DNA of 33,644 bases from positions 1 through 33,644 of IMG/VR virus record IMGVR_UViG_3300042556_002952; one strand, 5' to 3'. The notes under the pieces are model-generated. The model did not search any database. It worked only from the letters and a program-made list of their open reading frames with translations, and was not told the origin of the DNA. The position numbers were made by a program, and so were the translations under genes. The DNA comes from a virus. Below, one piece after another: positions 17,864 through 23,476 of this stretch (position 1 is the first letter of the stretch; every line of letters begins with the position of its first letter).

Positions 17864-18120
17864 GGTCGCCACTTTTGTCCGCCACTTTGTCCACCACTTC
17901 AATCTGAAATTCTTTGGATGGGGTAAACGCATTAGACAGTCAAAAGCTGGAAGTTTCTGACAAGTTACCTAGGGAAACCGAAGATGTCCGCCACTTTGAG
18001 GGGTAGAGTGGGGTGCAGCCGGAAAGACTCGAACTTTCAACCTTCTGATCCGTAGTTTCTGAATCTATCATTATGTTTCAATAATTTAAGTTGTGCGTCC
18101 GCCACTTTGTCCGCCACTTT
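17864..18120. other. Phage attachment site (attP-like) with core and arm sites
   Basis: Direct repeats of GTCCGCCACTTT flank a tRNA-like core. Left arm: 17864-17900 holds three tandem copies (10/12, 12/12 and 10/12 matches) and 17986-17997 one perfect copy. Right arm: 18097-18120 holds two perfect tandem copies. The core at 18014-18055 is on the minus strand and reads as the 3' part of a tRNA. The arrangement, next to the integrase start, matches the P and P' arms of lambda-like attP sites. The arm copies at 17877-17900 overlap the upstream GTG option of integrase. Confidence 0.8.
18014..18055 (-). other. tRNA-Arg(ACG)-like 3' segment, attP core
   Basis: On the minus strand the segment gives anticodon loop CTACGGA (anticodon ACG, arginine), a 3' anticodon stem, a T arm of GAAAG-TTCGAGT-CTTTC and the 3' acceptor strand CGGCTGC plus A. 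The next bases are CCC rather than CCA. The 5' stem and D arm are absent, so it is not a gene. Integrating phages often carry such a tRNA 3' end so that insertion rebuilds the host tRNA; here the likely target is a tRNA-Arg gene. Confidence 0.75.
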
Positions 18121-18352
18121 ACATTTTGATGCGGCGGCGTTCTTCTTCGGTGGGTTGGGTGGGGCGTCCGGTGGCTTGGTTGAGTTGCTGGCGTATCCAG
18201 GCGCTTAATTTTTCGGGGTGGGAGGCTCGTATCCAGGCGGACTTTTCTTCGGGCCAACAGAAGAATTGGATTTTGGCGGTCATGTTCTCGGCGTCGGGGT
18301 CGCGGGCGGCGTTGCGTTTGCCGGTGTTTCCGTGGAGTTGTTGGTCGTTCAT
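18119..18352 (-). CDS. Small RHH-like/plasmid-type DNA-binding protein (tentative)
   Basis: A 77-residue protein. The N-terminus (GNTGKRNAA) and centre (MTAKIQFFCWPEEKSAWIRA, then KLSAWIRQQL) resemble small ribbon-helix-helix-like or MobC-type proteins, with one strand and two helices. The start ATG overlaps the stop of the gene upstream (ATGA) and the stop abuts the right arm sites of attP. It could help integrase or excision, given the position, but this is not shown by sequence. Confidence 0.6.
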   Translation of the reverse strand: MNDQQLHGNTGKRNAARDPDAENMTAKIQFFCWPEEKSAWIRASHPEKLSAWIRQQLNQATGRPTQPTEEERRRIKM

Positions 18353-18516
18353 TGATTGGTTGGATATTTTGTTAGGATTGTCTCGGCGTTTTTGATGGCG
18401 ATGACAAGGAACTCGATGTTGATTTTTGTGGCAATGGGGTCATCGATCTCTTGGGTGAGGCGCTTGGCGCAGTCGGTGAGCAGCGCGAGGGTGTTGTAAA
18501 TTTTAAGGGTTTCCAT
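18349..18516 (-). CDS. Small unknown protein, 55 aa
   Basis: A 55-residue helical protein starting METLKIYNTLALLTD. It starts at ATG 18516, eight bases after a GC-rich hairpin repeat, and ends ATGA-coupled to the RHH-like gene. Charged and Leu/Ile-rich composition suggests two helices. No family is recognised. The sequence has no Shine-Dalgarno in front of the start. Confidence 0.6.
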   Translation of the reverse strand: METLKIYNTLALLTDCAKRLTQEIDDPIATKINIEFLVIAIKNAETILTKYPTNQ

Positions 18517-18522
18517 GGTGTC

Positions 18523-18550
18523 GGTGCCGGAAGCCGTCCGGCGCGGGTTG
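18523..18550 (-). repeat. GC-rich hairpin repeat copy A before a start codon
   Basis: The element has a stem of six pairs (GCCGGA and TCCGGC, 18526-18531 with 18537-18542) and sits a few bases upstream of ATG 18516. A 28-bp identical copy lies at 20321-20348 and a diverged copy at 21253-21275, each before a minus-strand start. Confidence 0.8.
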
Positions 18551-18606
18551 AATTTTTATGGGGGTGGGTTGGTTTGCTTTTAATTTTTGCGGCCATCCGC
18601 CTTGTT

Positions 18607-18771
18607 TTATTCCGGCTCGGGGGTAGTTACCGGCTGCCCGTCCACGAGGGCGGGGAGGATTTCGGCGTCGTCGGCGGCCAGCTCGGCCTCCGTGGTGTGG
18701 CCGGGCTCGATGTCGAGACGATAAAGCGCCGCCTCCATCGAGGCGGCGCGGTTGGGTTGGTTGGGGGTCAT
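18607..18771 (-). CDS. Small acidic unknown protein, 54 aa
   Basis: A 54-residue protein, acidic in the second half (AELAADDAEILPALVDG), with MTPNQPNRAASMEAALYRL at the N-terminus. Its ATG overlaps the stop of the gene upstream by ATGA. A perfect 10-bp inverted repeat lies inside its 5' codons (RAASMEAA). No family is recognised. Confidence 0.6.
   Translation of the reverse strand: MTPNQPNRAASMEAALYRLDIEPGHTTEAELAADDAEILPALVDGQPVTTPEPE
18726..18749 (-). promoter_or_regulatory. Perfect 10-bp stem hairpin in a small gene
   Basis: GCGCCGCCTC-CATC-GAGGCGGCGC forms a ten-pair stem and four-base loop. In the minus direction it is followed by TTTAT, so it has an attenuator- or terminator-like look despite lying in coding sequence. 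The T-tract is short, so termination strength is uncertain. Confidence 0.4.
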
Positions 18772-19001
18772 GGCTTGGGAATCAAATGGTATTTTCCTGT
18801 TTCGTCGGTTTTGTAGAGCTGCCCTGTAGGAAGATCCATTGCGAAGGGGTCCATTGTGTCCCTTGGGTAATAACCGGCGGGTGTATCAACCTGGGTAATG
18901 TTTGGTTTTTTCTGCATGATTTCGGCGGCCTGCTCGGGGGTGATTTTCTTCGAGACAACGGCCCGCGTGCCGATGGTTTGGAATTTGATTTCGGTTTTCA
19001 T
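18768..19001 (-). CDS. Small unknown protein, 77 aa
   Basis: A 77-residue protein, start MKTEIKFQTIGTRAVVSKKI. A longer frame from 19082 would overlap the upstream gene more and lacks a good start. The start at 19001 is chosen because it overlaps the preceding stop (ATGA) and has the ATGAAAAC context seen in its neighbours. A TPEQAAEIMQKKPNITQVD segment suggests a helix and turn. No family is recognised. Confidence 0.65.
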   Translation of the reverse strand: MKTEIKFQTIGTRAVVSKKITPEQAAEIMQKKPNITQVDTPAGYYPRDTMDPFAMDLPTGQLYKTDETGKYHLIPKP

Positions 19002-19273
19002 TTTGTTGGAACGATAAATTTTGCAACCAGTTTTCCGAGCGTCAGGGTTTGAAAAGCGGGGTCTTCGTCCTCGCCGTCCCATTTGTAAATCTCATATTCG
19101 TGGCGGGTGTTGCTTAATCTTCCGCCGTTATCGTCCCAGTCCCAGCGCCGGAGCACTGCGAGCTCTCCCCATATTGCCTGGCCTGCGTTGTGAGGGTTGC
19201 CCTGGTCTTCCGGTGGCGTTATGTAGGTGAGGCTTTCGATTTCGTCTTGTTCTTGTGGTGTTAAAGTTTTCAT
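18998..19273 (-). CDS. Small acidic unknown protein, 91 aa
   Basis: A 91-residue acidic protein (MKTLTPQEQDEIESLTYITP) with a Trp- and Asp-rich middle (LAVLRRWDWDDNGGRL). Its stop overlaps the downstream start and its ATG overlaps the stop of the upstream gene. The ATGAAAACT start context is shared with neighbours. No family is recognised; an antirepressor- or inhibitor-like role is only a thought. Confidence 0.65.
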   Translation of the reverse strand: MKTLTPQEQDEIESLTYITPPEDQGNPHNAGQAIWGELAVLRRWDWDDNGGRLSNTRHEYEIYKWDGEDEDPAFQTLTLGKLVAKFIVPTK

Positions 19274-19473
19274 TTTGTAATTTTAATTACTTGTTCCATG
19301 GTTTCGGTGGCGGTGGTTTTGATGGCTGTCCAATCTCCTGGCGTGATTTCGCCGAGGATGCAGCCGATCTGCCAGCCTTCTGGCAAATTGTAGTTTGCGG
19401 CTTCTTCGCCTTTTTCGTCCGTGTAGGTGTCGCGGTATTTGGCGATTTCTAGCAGTGAATATGTGGTTTTCAT
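19270..19473 (-). CDS. Small unknown protein, 67 aa
   Basis: A 67-residue protein (MKTTYSLLEIAKYRDTYTDE) with a compact mixed alpha/beta pattern. It starts after an A-rich CCCAAAAA leader without a Shine-Dalgarno and ends ATGA-coupled to the next gene. Its function is unknown. Confidence 0.65.
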   Translation of the reverse strand: MKTTYSLLEIAKYRDTYTDEKGEEAANYNLPEGWQIGCILGEITPGDWTAIKTTATETMEQVIKITK

Positions 19474-19492
19474 TTTTTGGGATGGTTGGGGG

Positions 19493-20137
19493 TCATTTGA
19501 AAACCTGATCGTGGCGGAGGATTTCGGCGTCGAGGTGGTAGGCTAGATTTGTGGCGCTGCCGAAATTTAACAGCGTGGCGGCTGTGGCGTGGGTCCAGTC
19601 GATTTGGGCGGGTTCGCCGAGCATGGCCGGGACTAGGTTCAGAAATTTCCCGGCTTTTTTGACCAGGCAAATTTCGTTGATGCTGCGCGGTCGGTGCGTT
19701 TCCATCGTGGAAAGATATTTTTCGGCAAGTTCGGCGGGGTTTTCTATTTCGGTTTGTTCGCGGGTGCTGGCATCGTCCCACACGGCGAGGTCGTGGACCT
19801 TGGCGGGGACTTCGCCGGTAAATGTATCATGGTTTTGGCCAAGGTCGGTGAACTGAGCTTCCCAGTTGTCGCCCCAGACGCGGAGGCCTGCGGCGTTGAG
19901 TTCGGCGTTGAACCCTGCGGAGATCAGGGCGGTGTGTGCGGATGTTTTGGTTTTCATTTTTTGGGTTGGTTTGGTTGGTTTTTGGGTTGGTGTCAATAGT
20001 TGGTCAAATTCCACATCAGCGATGCCCTGGGCGTCGCTGGTGGTGCAGCCTTCGGCTTCGAGTTCTTCGACTCGGGCGACATAGGCGGCGTGCTGCGGGC
20101 TGGCTTCGTGGCAGGCTGGTAGTGCTGTGGTGCTCAT
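19493..20137 (-). CDS. Small-gene-operon protein, possibly two fused genes
   Basis: A 214-residue frame. Residues 1-49 (MSTTALPACHEASPQHAAYV, then TSDAQGIADVEFDQLL) look like a small phage protein of known style. Residues 50-60 are a Pro/Thr/Lys/Gln linker matching a C/A-rich leader. Residue 61 is a Met (ATG 19957) with the same AAAAAATGAAAACC context as the starts at 19473 and 20314. The rest is a 154-residue domain (HTALISAGFNAEL) with no recognised family. It may be one protein, or two genes joined in frame by stop loss, or one gene with an internal start. Confidence 0.6.
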   Translation of the reverse strand: MSTTALPACHEASPQHAAYVARVEELEAEGCTTSDAQGIADVEFDQLLTPTQKPTKPTQKMKTKTSAHTALISAGFNAELNAAGLRVWGDNWEAQFTDLGQNHDTFTGEVPAKVHDLAVWDDASTREQTEIENPAELAEKYLSTMETHRPRSINEICLVKKAGKFLNLVPAMLGEPAQIDWTHATAATLLNFGSATNLAYHLDAEILRHDQVFK

Positions 20138-20143
20138 TTCGGT

Positions 20144-20314
20144 TCAAAGGTTGGGGTTGAGTTTGCAGGCGAGGAGGCCGAGGGCGGCGAATGCTGCCGC
20201 TCCGGCGAGGTAGGCGGCTGGGCCGTGGGCCAGGGTGAAGGCCGCGCCAAGGGCGAGGCTGCTGAGTGATGCCCAGGCGAGAGCTTGGGCGAGGGCGTGT
20301 TTTGTGGTTTTCAT
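20144..20314 (-). CDS. Small Ala-rich membrane protein, 56 aa
   Basis: A 56-residue protein. Residues about 8-52 (ALAQALAWASLSSLALGAAF, then AYLAGAAAFAALGLLA) form one or two hydrophobic segments, so it is a membrane protein. ATG 20314 follows hairpin repeat copy B by about six bases. Function unknown; a holin-like role is possible but its place in the repressor block is against that. Confidence 0.6.
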   Translation of the reverse strand: MKTTKHALAQALAWASLSSLALGAAFTLAHGPAAYLAGAAAFAALGLLACKLNPNL

Positions 20315-20320
20315 TATTTA

Positions 20321-20348
20321 GGTGCCGGAAGCCGTCCGGCGCGGGTTG
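20321..20348 (-). repeat. GC-rich hairpin repeat copy B before a start codon
   Basis: The 28 bases are identical to copy A at 18523-18550. The stem GCCGGA/TCCGGC lies seven to twenty bases before ATG 20314. The leader beyond it is rich in CCAACC. Confidence 0.8.
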
Positions 20349-20377
20349 GTGGTTGGGTTGTTCTGGGGGGAACGGGA

Positions 20378-21244
20378 TCAGGCGGTTTTGAGCTTTTTCA
20401 TTTCCTCGGCCAAGGTCCAGAGGGCTCGGTTGATGTTGGTGTTTTGGTCGATGCCGGAGATTTCCCTGGTGCGGCGGCGGGCGACGAGGTGGCCGCGTTC
20501 GTTGCGTTGGTTGTAGCGTAGGCCGCCACGGATGAGGTTTTCTTGAACGGCGTTGAGGGTGTTCCACATGGTGGGGGCTGCGTCTTCATGGCGGCGGAGG
20601 GTGAGAACCTGATCGGCGGTGACGGGCTTGAGCTTGTCGGGGTCGTCGTATTTGGCGACGAGGGCGGCGCGGGCGAAGGCTTGGCGCTCGCCTTCGGTGA
20701 GTTGGAGGCTGGCCATGGATCGGACGCTATCGGAAACCTCGGGCAGCCGGTCGAGGATGCTGACGCAGCCGTCAAGGACTTGGCCCTGGATATCTCCCTT
20801 GTGGGGGACGCGGATGTCGTCGATGAGGTTTTGAGCCACGACCATGCCGTTTCCGCAAATGAGGCGGAAGACTCCGGCCATGAGGCGGTAGGCTGAGGTG
20901 CCGTCGTGGGAGTTCAGCAGAACGATCTCGTTATGAGTGCCGCCGACTTCGAGGGGCTGGCTGTCGTGGCGGAGGCGGATGAGGTGCTTGGTGAAGCCGC
21001 GTTTGTCTTCGTCGCGGCTGCCGCCCTGCATTACGGAGTAGGGGCGAAATCCTTCTCGGGCGAGGCCGGTGAGGATTTGGCTGGTGGGAATGTAGCTGTA
21101 TTTTTCGGACCGGCTGCCGTGGGCCTGCTCGGCGAATACCGAGGGGGCAATCTGGCGGAGTTGGTCGAATGGAATGGAGCCGCTGCGGCTGGTGTAGTTG
21201 ATGGCTCCGTTGCTGCGTGTCCTAGCGAATCGTGTGATGTTCAT
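20378..21244 (-). CDS. DUF932-family phage/plasmid protein
   Basis: A 288-residue protein. The stretch from IPFDQLRQIAPSVF through EKYSYIPTSQI to GFRPYSVMQ and the LMAGVFRLICGNGM part match the DUF932 family seen in phages and plasmids. The biochemical role of DUF932 is not established. It is preceded by hairpin copy C and a possible promoter at 21333-21360, and its C-terminus is charged (WTLAEEMKKLKTA). Confidence 0.85.
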   Translation of the reverse strand: MNITRFARTRSNGAINYTSRSGSIPFDQLRQIAPSVFAEQAHGSRSEKYSYIPTSQILTGLAREGFRPYSVMQGGSRDEDKRGFTKHLIRLRHDSQPLEVGGTHNEIVLLNSHDGTSAYRLMAGVFRLICGNGMVVAQNLIDDIRVPHKGDIQGQVLDGCVSILDRLPEVSDSVRSMASLQLTEGERQAFARAALVAKYDDPDKLKPVTADQVLTLRRHEDAAPTMWNTLNAVQENLIRGGLRYNQRNERGHLVARRRTREISGIDQNTNINRALWTLAEEMKKLKTA

Positions 21245-21252
21245 TTTTTTCT

Positions 21253-21275
21253 GTGCCGGATACCGACCGGCGCGG
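21253..21275 (-). repeat. GC-rich hairpin repeat copy C before a start codon
   Basis: The stem is GCCGG/CCGGC with a seven-base loop, ten bases before ATG 21244. It is diverged in the loop from copies A and B but keeps the stem and the flanking GCGG and GTGCC. Confidence 0.75.
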
Positions 21276-21332
21276 TTTTTTTGGTTCGAGGTGCCGCCTC
21301 GGCGGGCGGGCCGTTTGTGGCCTGCGGGATTA

Positions 21333-21360
21333 AATCTACGGAGAAATAAAATGAGTGCAA
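21333..21360 (-). promoter_or_regulatory. Possible sigma70-type promoter (weak)
   Basis: On the minus strand TTGCAC, a 16-base spacer and TAGATT could serve as -35 and -10 in front of the DUF932 gene. The matches are weak (3-4 of 6 each) and the region is AT-rich, so this is a candidate only. Confidence 0.3.
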
Positions 21361-21441
21361 GGATATTTTATTTTTTGCTGAAACTTTTTTTTGAGATTTT
21401 TGTTGACAGGCGCGGAGGCCGATGGAATGGGGCTCGGCGGG

Positions 21442-21861
21442 TCAGCGGGTTTTTTTCTGCGTGAGAGTTTTTGCGTCGGCTCGGAGGGAATCGAGGAGGG
21501 GATTGGATGCGCCAGGGCAGACGATGGCGATGTGCTGCGGGGGCATTTCGGAGGGTTGGAAAAGCTCAAAGGCGCAAGCTCCGTTTGGCCAGCGGGCTCG
21601 GAAGTAGTGGGTGAGGGCTCCGGTCTCGGGCCAGCGTGGGCGGCCTGCGAAAGTGGTGTCGGGGCGGATTTTTAAGACGACGGGGGCAGCGCCAAGAACA
21701 TTCCCGTTCCAATCGACGATCCCGCCGGGTGGGCTGGTCTCGATGAGGATTTCCATGGGGGCATGGGCGGCGATGGCGCGGGGCGCAAAGGTTTCGCGGG
21801 GGTCGGGCTGGGTGGCGCAGCCGGTGAGAGCTAGAGCTAGGAAATAGGCGGCTGGGCGCAT
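21442..21861 (-). CDS. PEGA-domain lipoprotein
   Basis: A 139-residue protein. Residues 1-14 are a signal peptide and L12-T-G-C15 a lipobox, so the mature protein would be lipid-anchored on Cys15. Residues about 37-65 (IETSPPGGIVDWNGNVLGAA) match the PEGA pattern. A second beta-rich part contains two Cys (GACAF, IVCPG). It starts four bases after the upstream membrane protein stop and is in the repressor operon, so it may be made in lysogens. Superinfection exclusion is a reasonable inference; nothing proves it. Confidence 0.8.
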   Translation of the reverse strand: MRPAAYFLALALTGCATQPDPRETFAPRAIAAHAPMEILIETSPPGGIVDWNGNVLGAAPVVLKIRPDTTFAGRPRWPETGALTHYFRARWPNGACAFELFQPSEMPPQHIAIVCPGASNPLLDSLRADAKTLTQKKTR

Positions 21862-21865
21862 GGTT

Positions 21866-22180
21866 TTATTTTTTCTCGGGGAAGAAATAAATGTAACCGA
21901 GAAGGGGCAGGGTGATGAGGAGCTGCAAATCTTGGTAGGCGTGGGCGGCGATCCAGGCGATGAAGGTGGCGGCCATGCAGGAAAGGGCGAGGCGTTGCTT
22001 TTTTGTGAGGGTGGCGGGCATTTGCTCGCGGAATACCTGGGCGAGGCCGAGGAGGATCAAGGCAAAACCGGCGTGCCAGGTGCGTTCGGCTGGGAGGAGC
22101 GTGCCGGGTGGCGGAAATTCGTTGAGGGTGGGCAGGAATGAGGCGGCGATAAGGATGCAGCCGGGAATGAGGATTTTCAT
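21866..22180 (-). CDS. Small polytopic membrane protein
   Basis: A 104-residue protein with three hydrophobic segments (about 1-17, 38-52, and 66-98 which may be two). ATG 22180 is chosen because it follows the repressor stop by four bases and begins the hydrophobic part. The upstream in-frame extension would be hydrophilic and overlaps the repressor gene. Function unknown; see the lipoprotein for a suggested shared role. Confidence 0.65.
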   Translation of the reverse strand: MKILIPGCILIAASFLPTLNEFPPPGTLLPAERTWHAGFALILLGLAQVFREQMPATLTKKQRLALSCMAATFIAWIAAHAYQDLQLLITLPLLGYIYFFPEKK

Positions 22181-22184
22181 GGGT

Positions 22185-22577
22185 TTATTTCGCAGATTTC
22201 CGCCCGGTGCCCTTCTGGTAGCGAGTCGGGGTTTTCGCTGTTTTCGACCCACCAGCGGATTTGTCGGATGGATCGTGGATCGAGTCCCCATGGGCCTCGG
22301 AGGGTGTTGTCTTGTCGTTCAAATGAACGCGAGATAAAGGCGCATGATTGGGAAATAATTTTTCTTTGAGGTAGGTTTCAAGGTTGCGCATGTCGGCCTC
22401 GGTGAGGGCGCGGTTGCCGTTCGCTCGGTAGGTGCGGACGAACCATTCGCAGGCCTGCTCGACGACATTGTTGCGGGTGATGTTCAGGCCGGTATTTGAG
22501 GCAATTTCGTCGAGCAGGGCGATGACCTCCTCGGGGAGTCGAATCGAAAAGTTGCGTTTGGTTTTTTCCTCTTTCAC
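22185..22577 (-). CDS. Ribbon-helix-helix repressor-like protein
   Basis: A 130-residue protein from GTG 22577; TTG 22586 would add three residues. RNFSIRLPEEVIALLDEIAS and the following NVVEQACEWFV form a CopG/Arc-type ribbon-helix-helix. The long C-terminal tail is basic and Ser/Thr-rich (KTAKTPTRYQKGTGRKSAK). It is divergent from a second RHH gene at 22659, with a palindrome and direct repeats between them, so it is the likely lysogeny repressor. The family normally binds DNA as a dimer with its beta ribbon. Confidence 0.75.
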   Translation of the reverse strand: MKEEKTKRNFSIRLPEEVIALLDEIASNTGLNITRNNVVEQACEWFVRTYRANGNRALTEADMRNLETYLKEKLFPNHAPLSRVHLNDKTTPSEAHGDSIHDPSDKSAGGSKTAKTPTRYQKGTGRKSAK

Positions 22578-22586
22578 AGGTTGCAA

Positions 22587-22658
22587 TGTAACACAAATAA
22601 ATTTTCTGCAATTTTTTTGTTGCTGGTTCGGTGAATTTGTAACATAAATTCACCCGCA
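22587..22658. promoter_or_regulatory. Divergent switch region: palindromic operator and promoter
   Basis: A perfect 9-bp inverted repeat GGTGAATTT-N7-AAATTCACC lies at 22630-22654. Its centre holds TAACAT (22640-22645), a -10-like box 17 bases from TTGTTG for the plus gene, so a bound repressor would block polymerase. Direct repeats TGTAACACAAAT (22587-22598) and TGTAACATAAAT (22638-22649) lie 51 bp apart, one by each start. The region is AT-rich against GC-rich neighbours. Confidence 0.7.
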
Positions 22659-22805
22659 ATGAAAACGATCAGCATTCGATTGCCAGCAGAACTTCACCGG
22701 GAAATCGCCCGGATGGCCGATGAACAGGGCCTCAAGCCCGGACAGGTGATTCGCTCACTACTCCTTCGCATGGTGAAATCCAAACAACAGGAGGTGGCAA
22801 TATGA
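22659..22805 (+). CDS. Second ribbon-helix-helix protein, 48 aa (Cro-like role possible)
   Basis: A 48-residue protein. MKTISIRLPAELHREIARMA and GQVIRSLLLRMV follow the RHH layout and share the S-I-R-L-P start with the opposite repressor. The predicted transcript leader is only about six bases. It would be the first rightward gene, so it is a Cro-like or autoregulatory candidate. It overlaps the next gene by ATGA. Confidence 0.75.
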   Translation: MKTISIRLPAELHREIARMADEQGLKPGQVIRSLLLRMVKSKQQEVAI

Positions 22806-22948
22806 GCCGCCTTTTTTTATGCCGGGCGGTCGATCCGTTCACCGGACCTTTTGGGGACTATGTGAGGGCTTCGAGCCGGGAGGCTGCGCGGGCGCGGTTT
22901 TTTGAAATTTTCGGACTTCGGCCTTTTTCCGTGGAGGTGGAGAAATGA
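22802..22948 (+). CDS. Small unknown early protein, 48 aa
   Basis: A 48-residue protein (MSRLFLCRAVDPFTGPFGDY) with a helix from about 25 to 36. Both ends are ATGA-coupled, which supports its translation. No family recognised. Confidence 0.55.
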   Translation: MSRLFLCRAVDPFTGPFGDYVRASSREAARARFFEIFGLRPFSVEVEK

Positions 22949-23142
22949 GCGGCCTTTATACAATCAGACACGAGCAGGGCGCATGGGAAGTGGTGCTTTC
23001 GCATTGCGTCAAGGTTTGCTGGACCAAGGCTGCTGCCAAATTTTGGGCGGACGCCTGGAACGAAGGCCGGAACCCGCTTCCCGAGGAAATTGCCGATGCG
23101 TTGTCCCGCGATTGGCCGAAGGTCAAGGAGGGCGGAAAATGA
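22945..23142 (+). CDS. Small unknown early protein, 65 aa
   Basis: A 65-residue protein with two beta strands (YTIRHEQGAWEVVLSHC) followed by a helix (TKAAAKFWADAWN). It is ATGA-coupled on both sides. Function unknown. Confidence 0.55.
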   Translation: MSGLYTIRHEQGAWEVVLSHCVKVCWTKAAAKFWADAWNEGRNPLPEEIADALSRDWPKVKEGGK

Positions 23143-23246
23143 GCGGGGCGGATTTTTTACGGTTGGCCGGGTATGCGTGGGAGTTTGCCTGGGCAATCAG
23201 TCCGGCGCTTTTTTTGGCGGGGTTGACCTGGAGGGTCTCCCGATGA
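23139..23246 (+). CDS. Very small membrane protein, 35 aa
   Basis: A 35-residue protein. GYAWEFAWAISPALFLAGLT is a probable membrane segment. Start and stop are each shared with a neighbour by ATGA. Its shortness lowers certainty; coupling is the main support. Confidence 0.45.
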   Translation: MSGADFLRLAGYAWEFAWAISPALFLAGLTWRVSR

Positions 23247-23473
23247 TTGAAAAGCACTATTCACCGACCGAGTTGGCGAAGATCTTGGGCATCTCGCGGG
23301 CGGGAATGCACCTCCGGCTTCATGACGGGACTTTCGGCCATGTCCGCCTCGGGGATCGCGTGCTGATTCCCGAAAGTGAGGTCCAAAGGGTGCTGGATCA
23401 GTGCCGGGTCGAGGGTGCTGATGCCCGGCCGGCGCGGCCTGCCCACCGGCGCAATCTTTTTGCCCACGCCTAA
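23243..23473 (+). CDS. MerR/excisionase-like helix-turn-helix protein
   Basis: A 76-residue protein. YSPTELAKILGISRAGMHLR, then HVRLGDRVLIPESEVQRVL, is the winged helix layout of excisionase-type DNA-binding domains. Placed at the end of the first early operon, it may be the Xis that reverses integration, or a regulator. A hairpin with eight T follows at once after its stop. Confidence 0.7.
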   Translation: MIEKHYSPTELAKILGISRAGMHLRLHDGTFGHVRLGDRVLIPESEVQRVLDQCRVEGADARPARPAHRRNLFAHA

Positions 23474-23476
23474 TCC

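Noticed and set aside
18014-18055. A complete tRNA gene
   Set aside because: Only the T arm, 3' anticodon stem and loop and 3' acceptor strand are present; the D arm and 5' stem are missing and the 3' end reads CCC.
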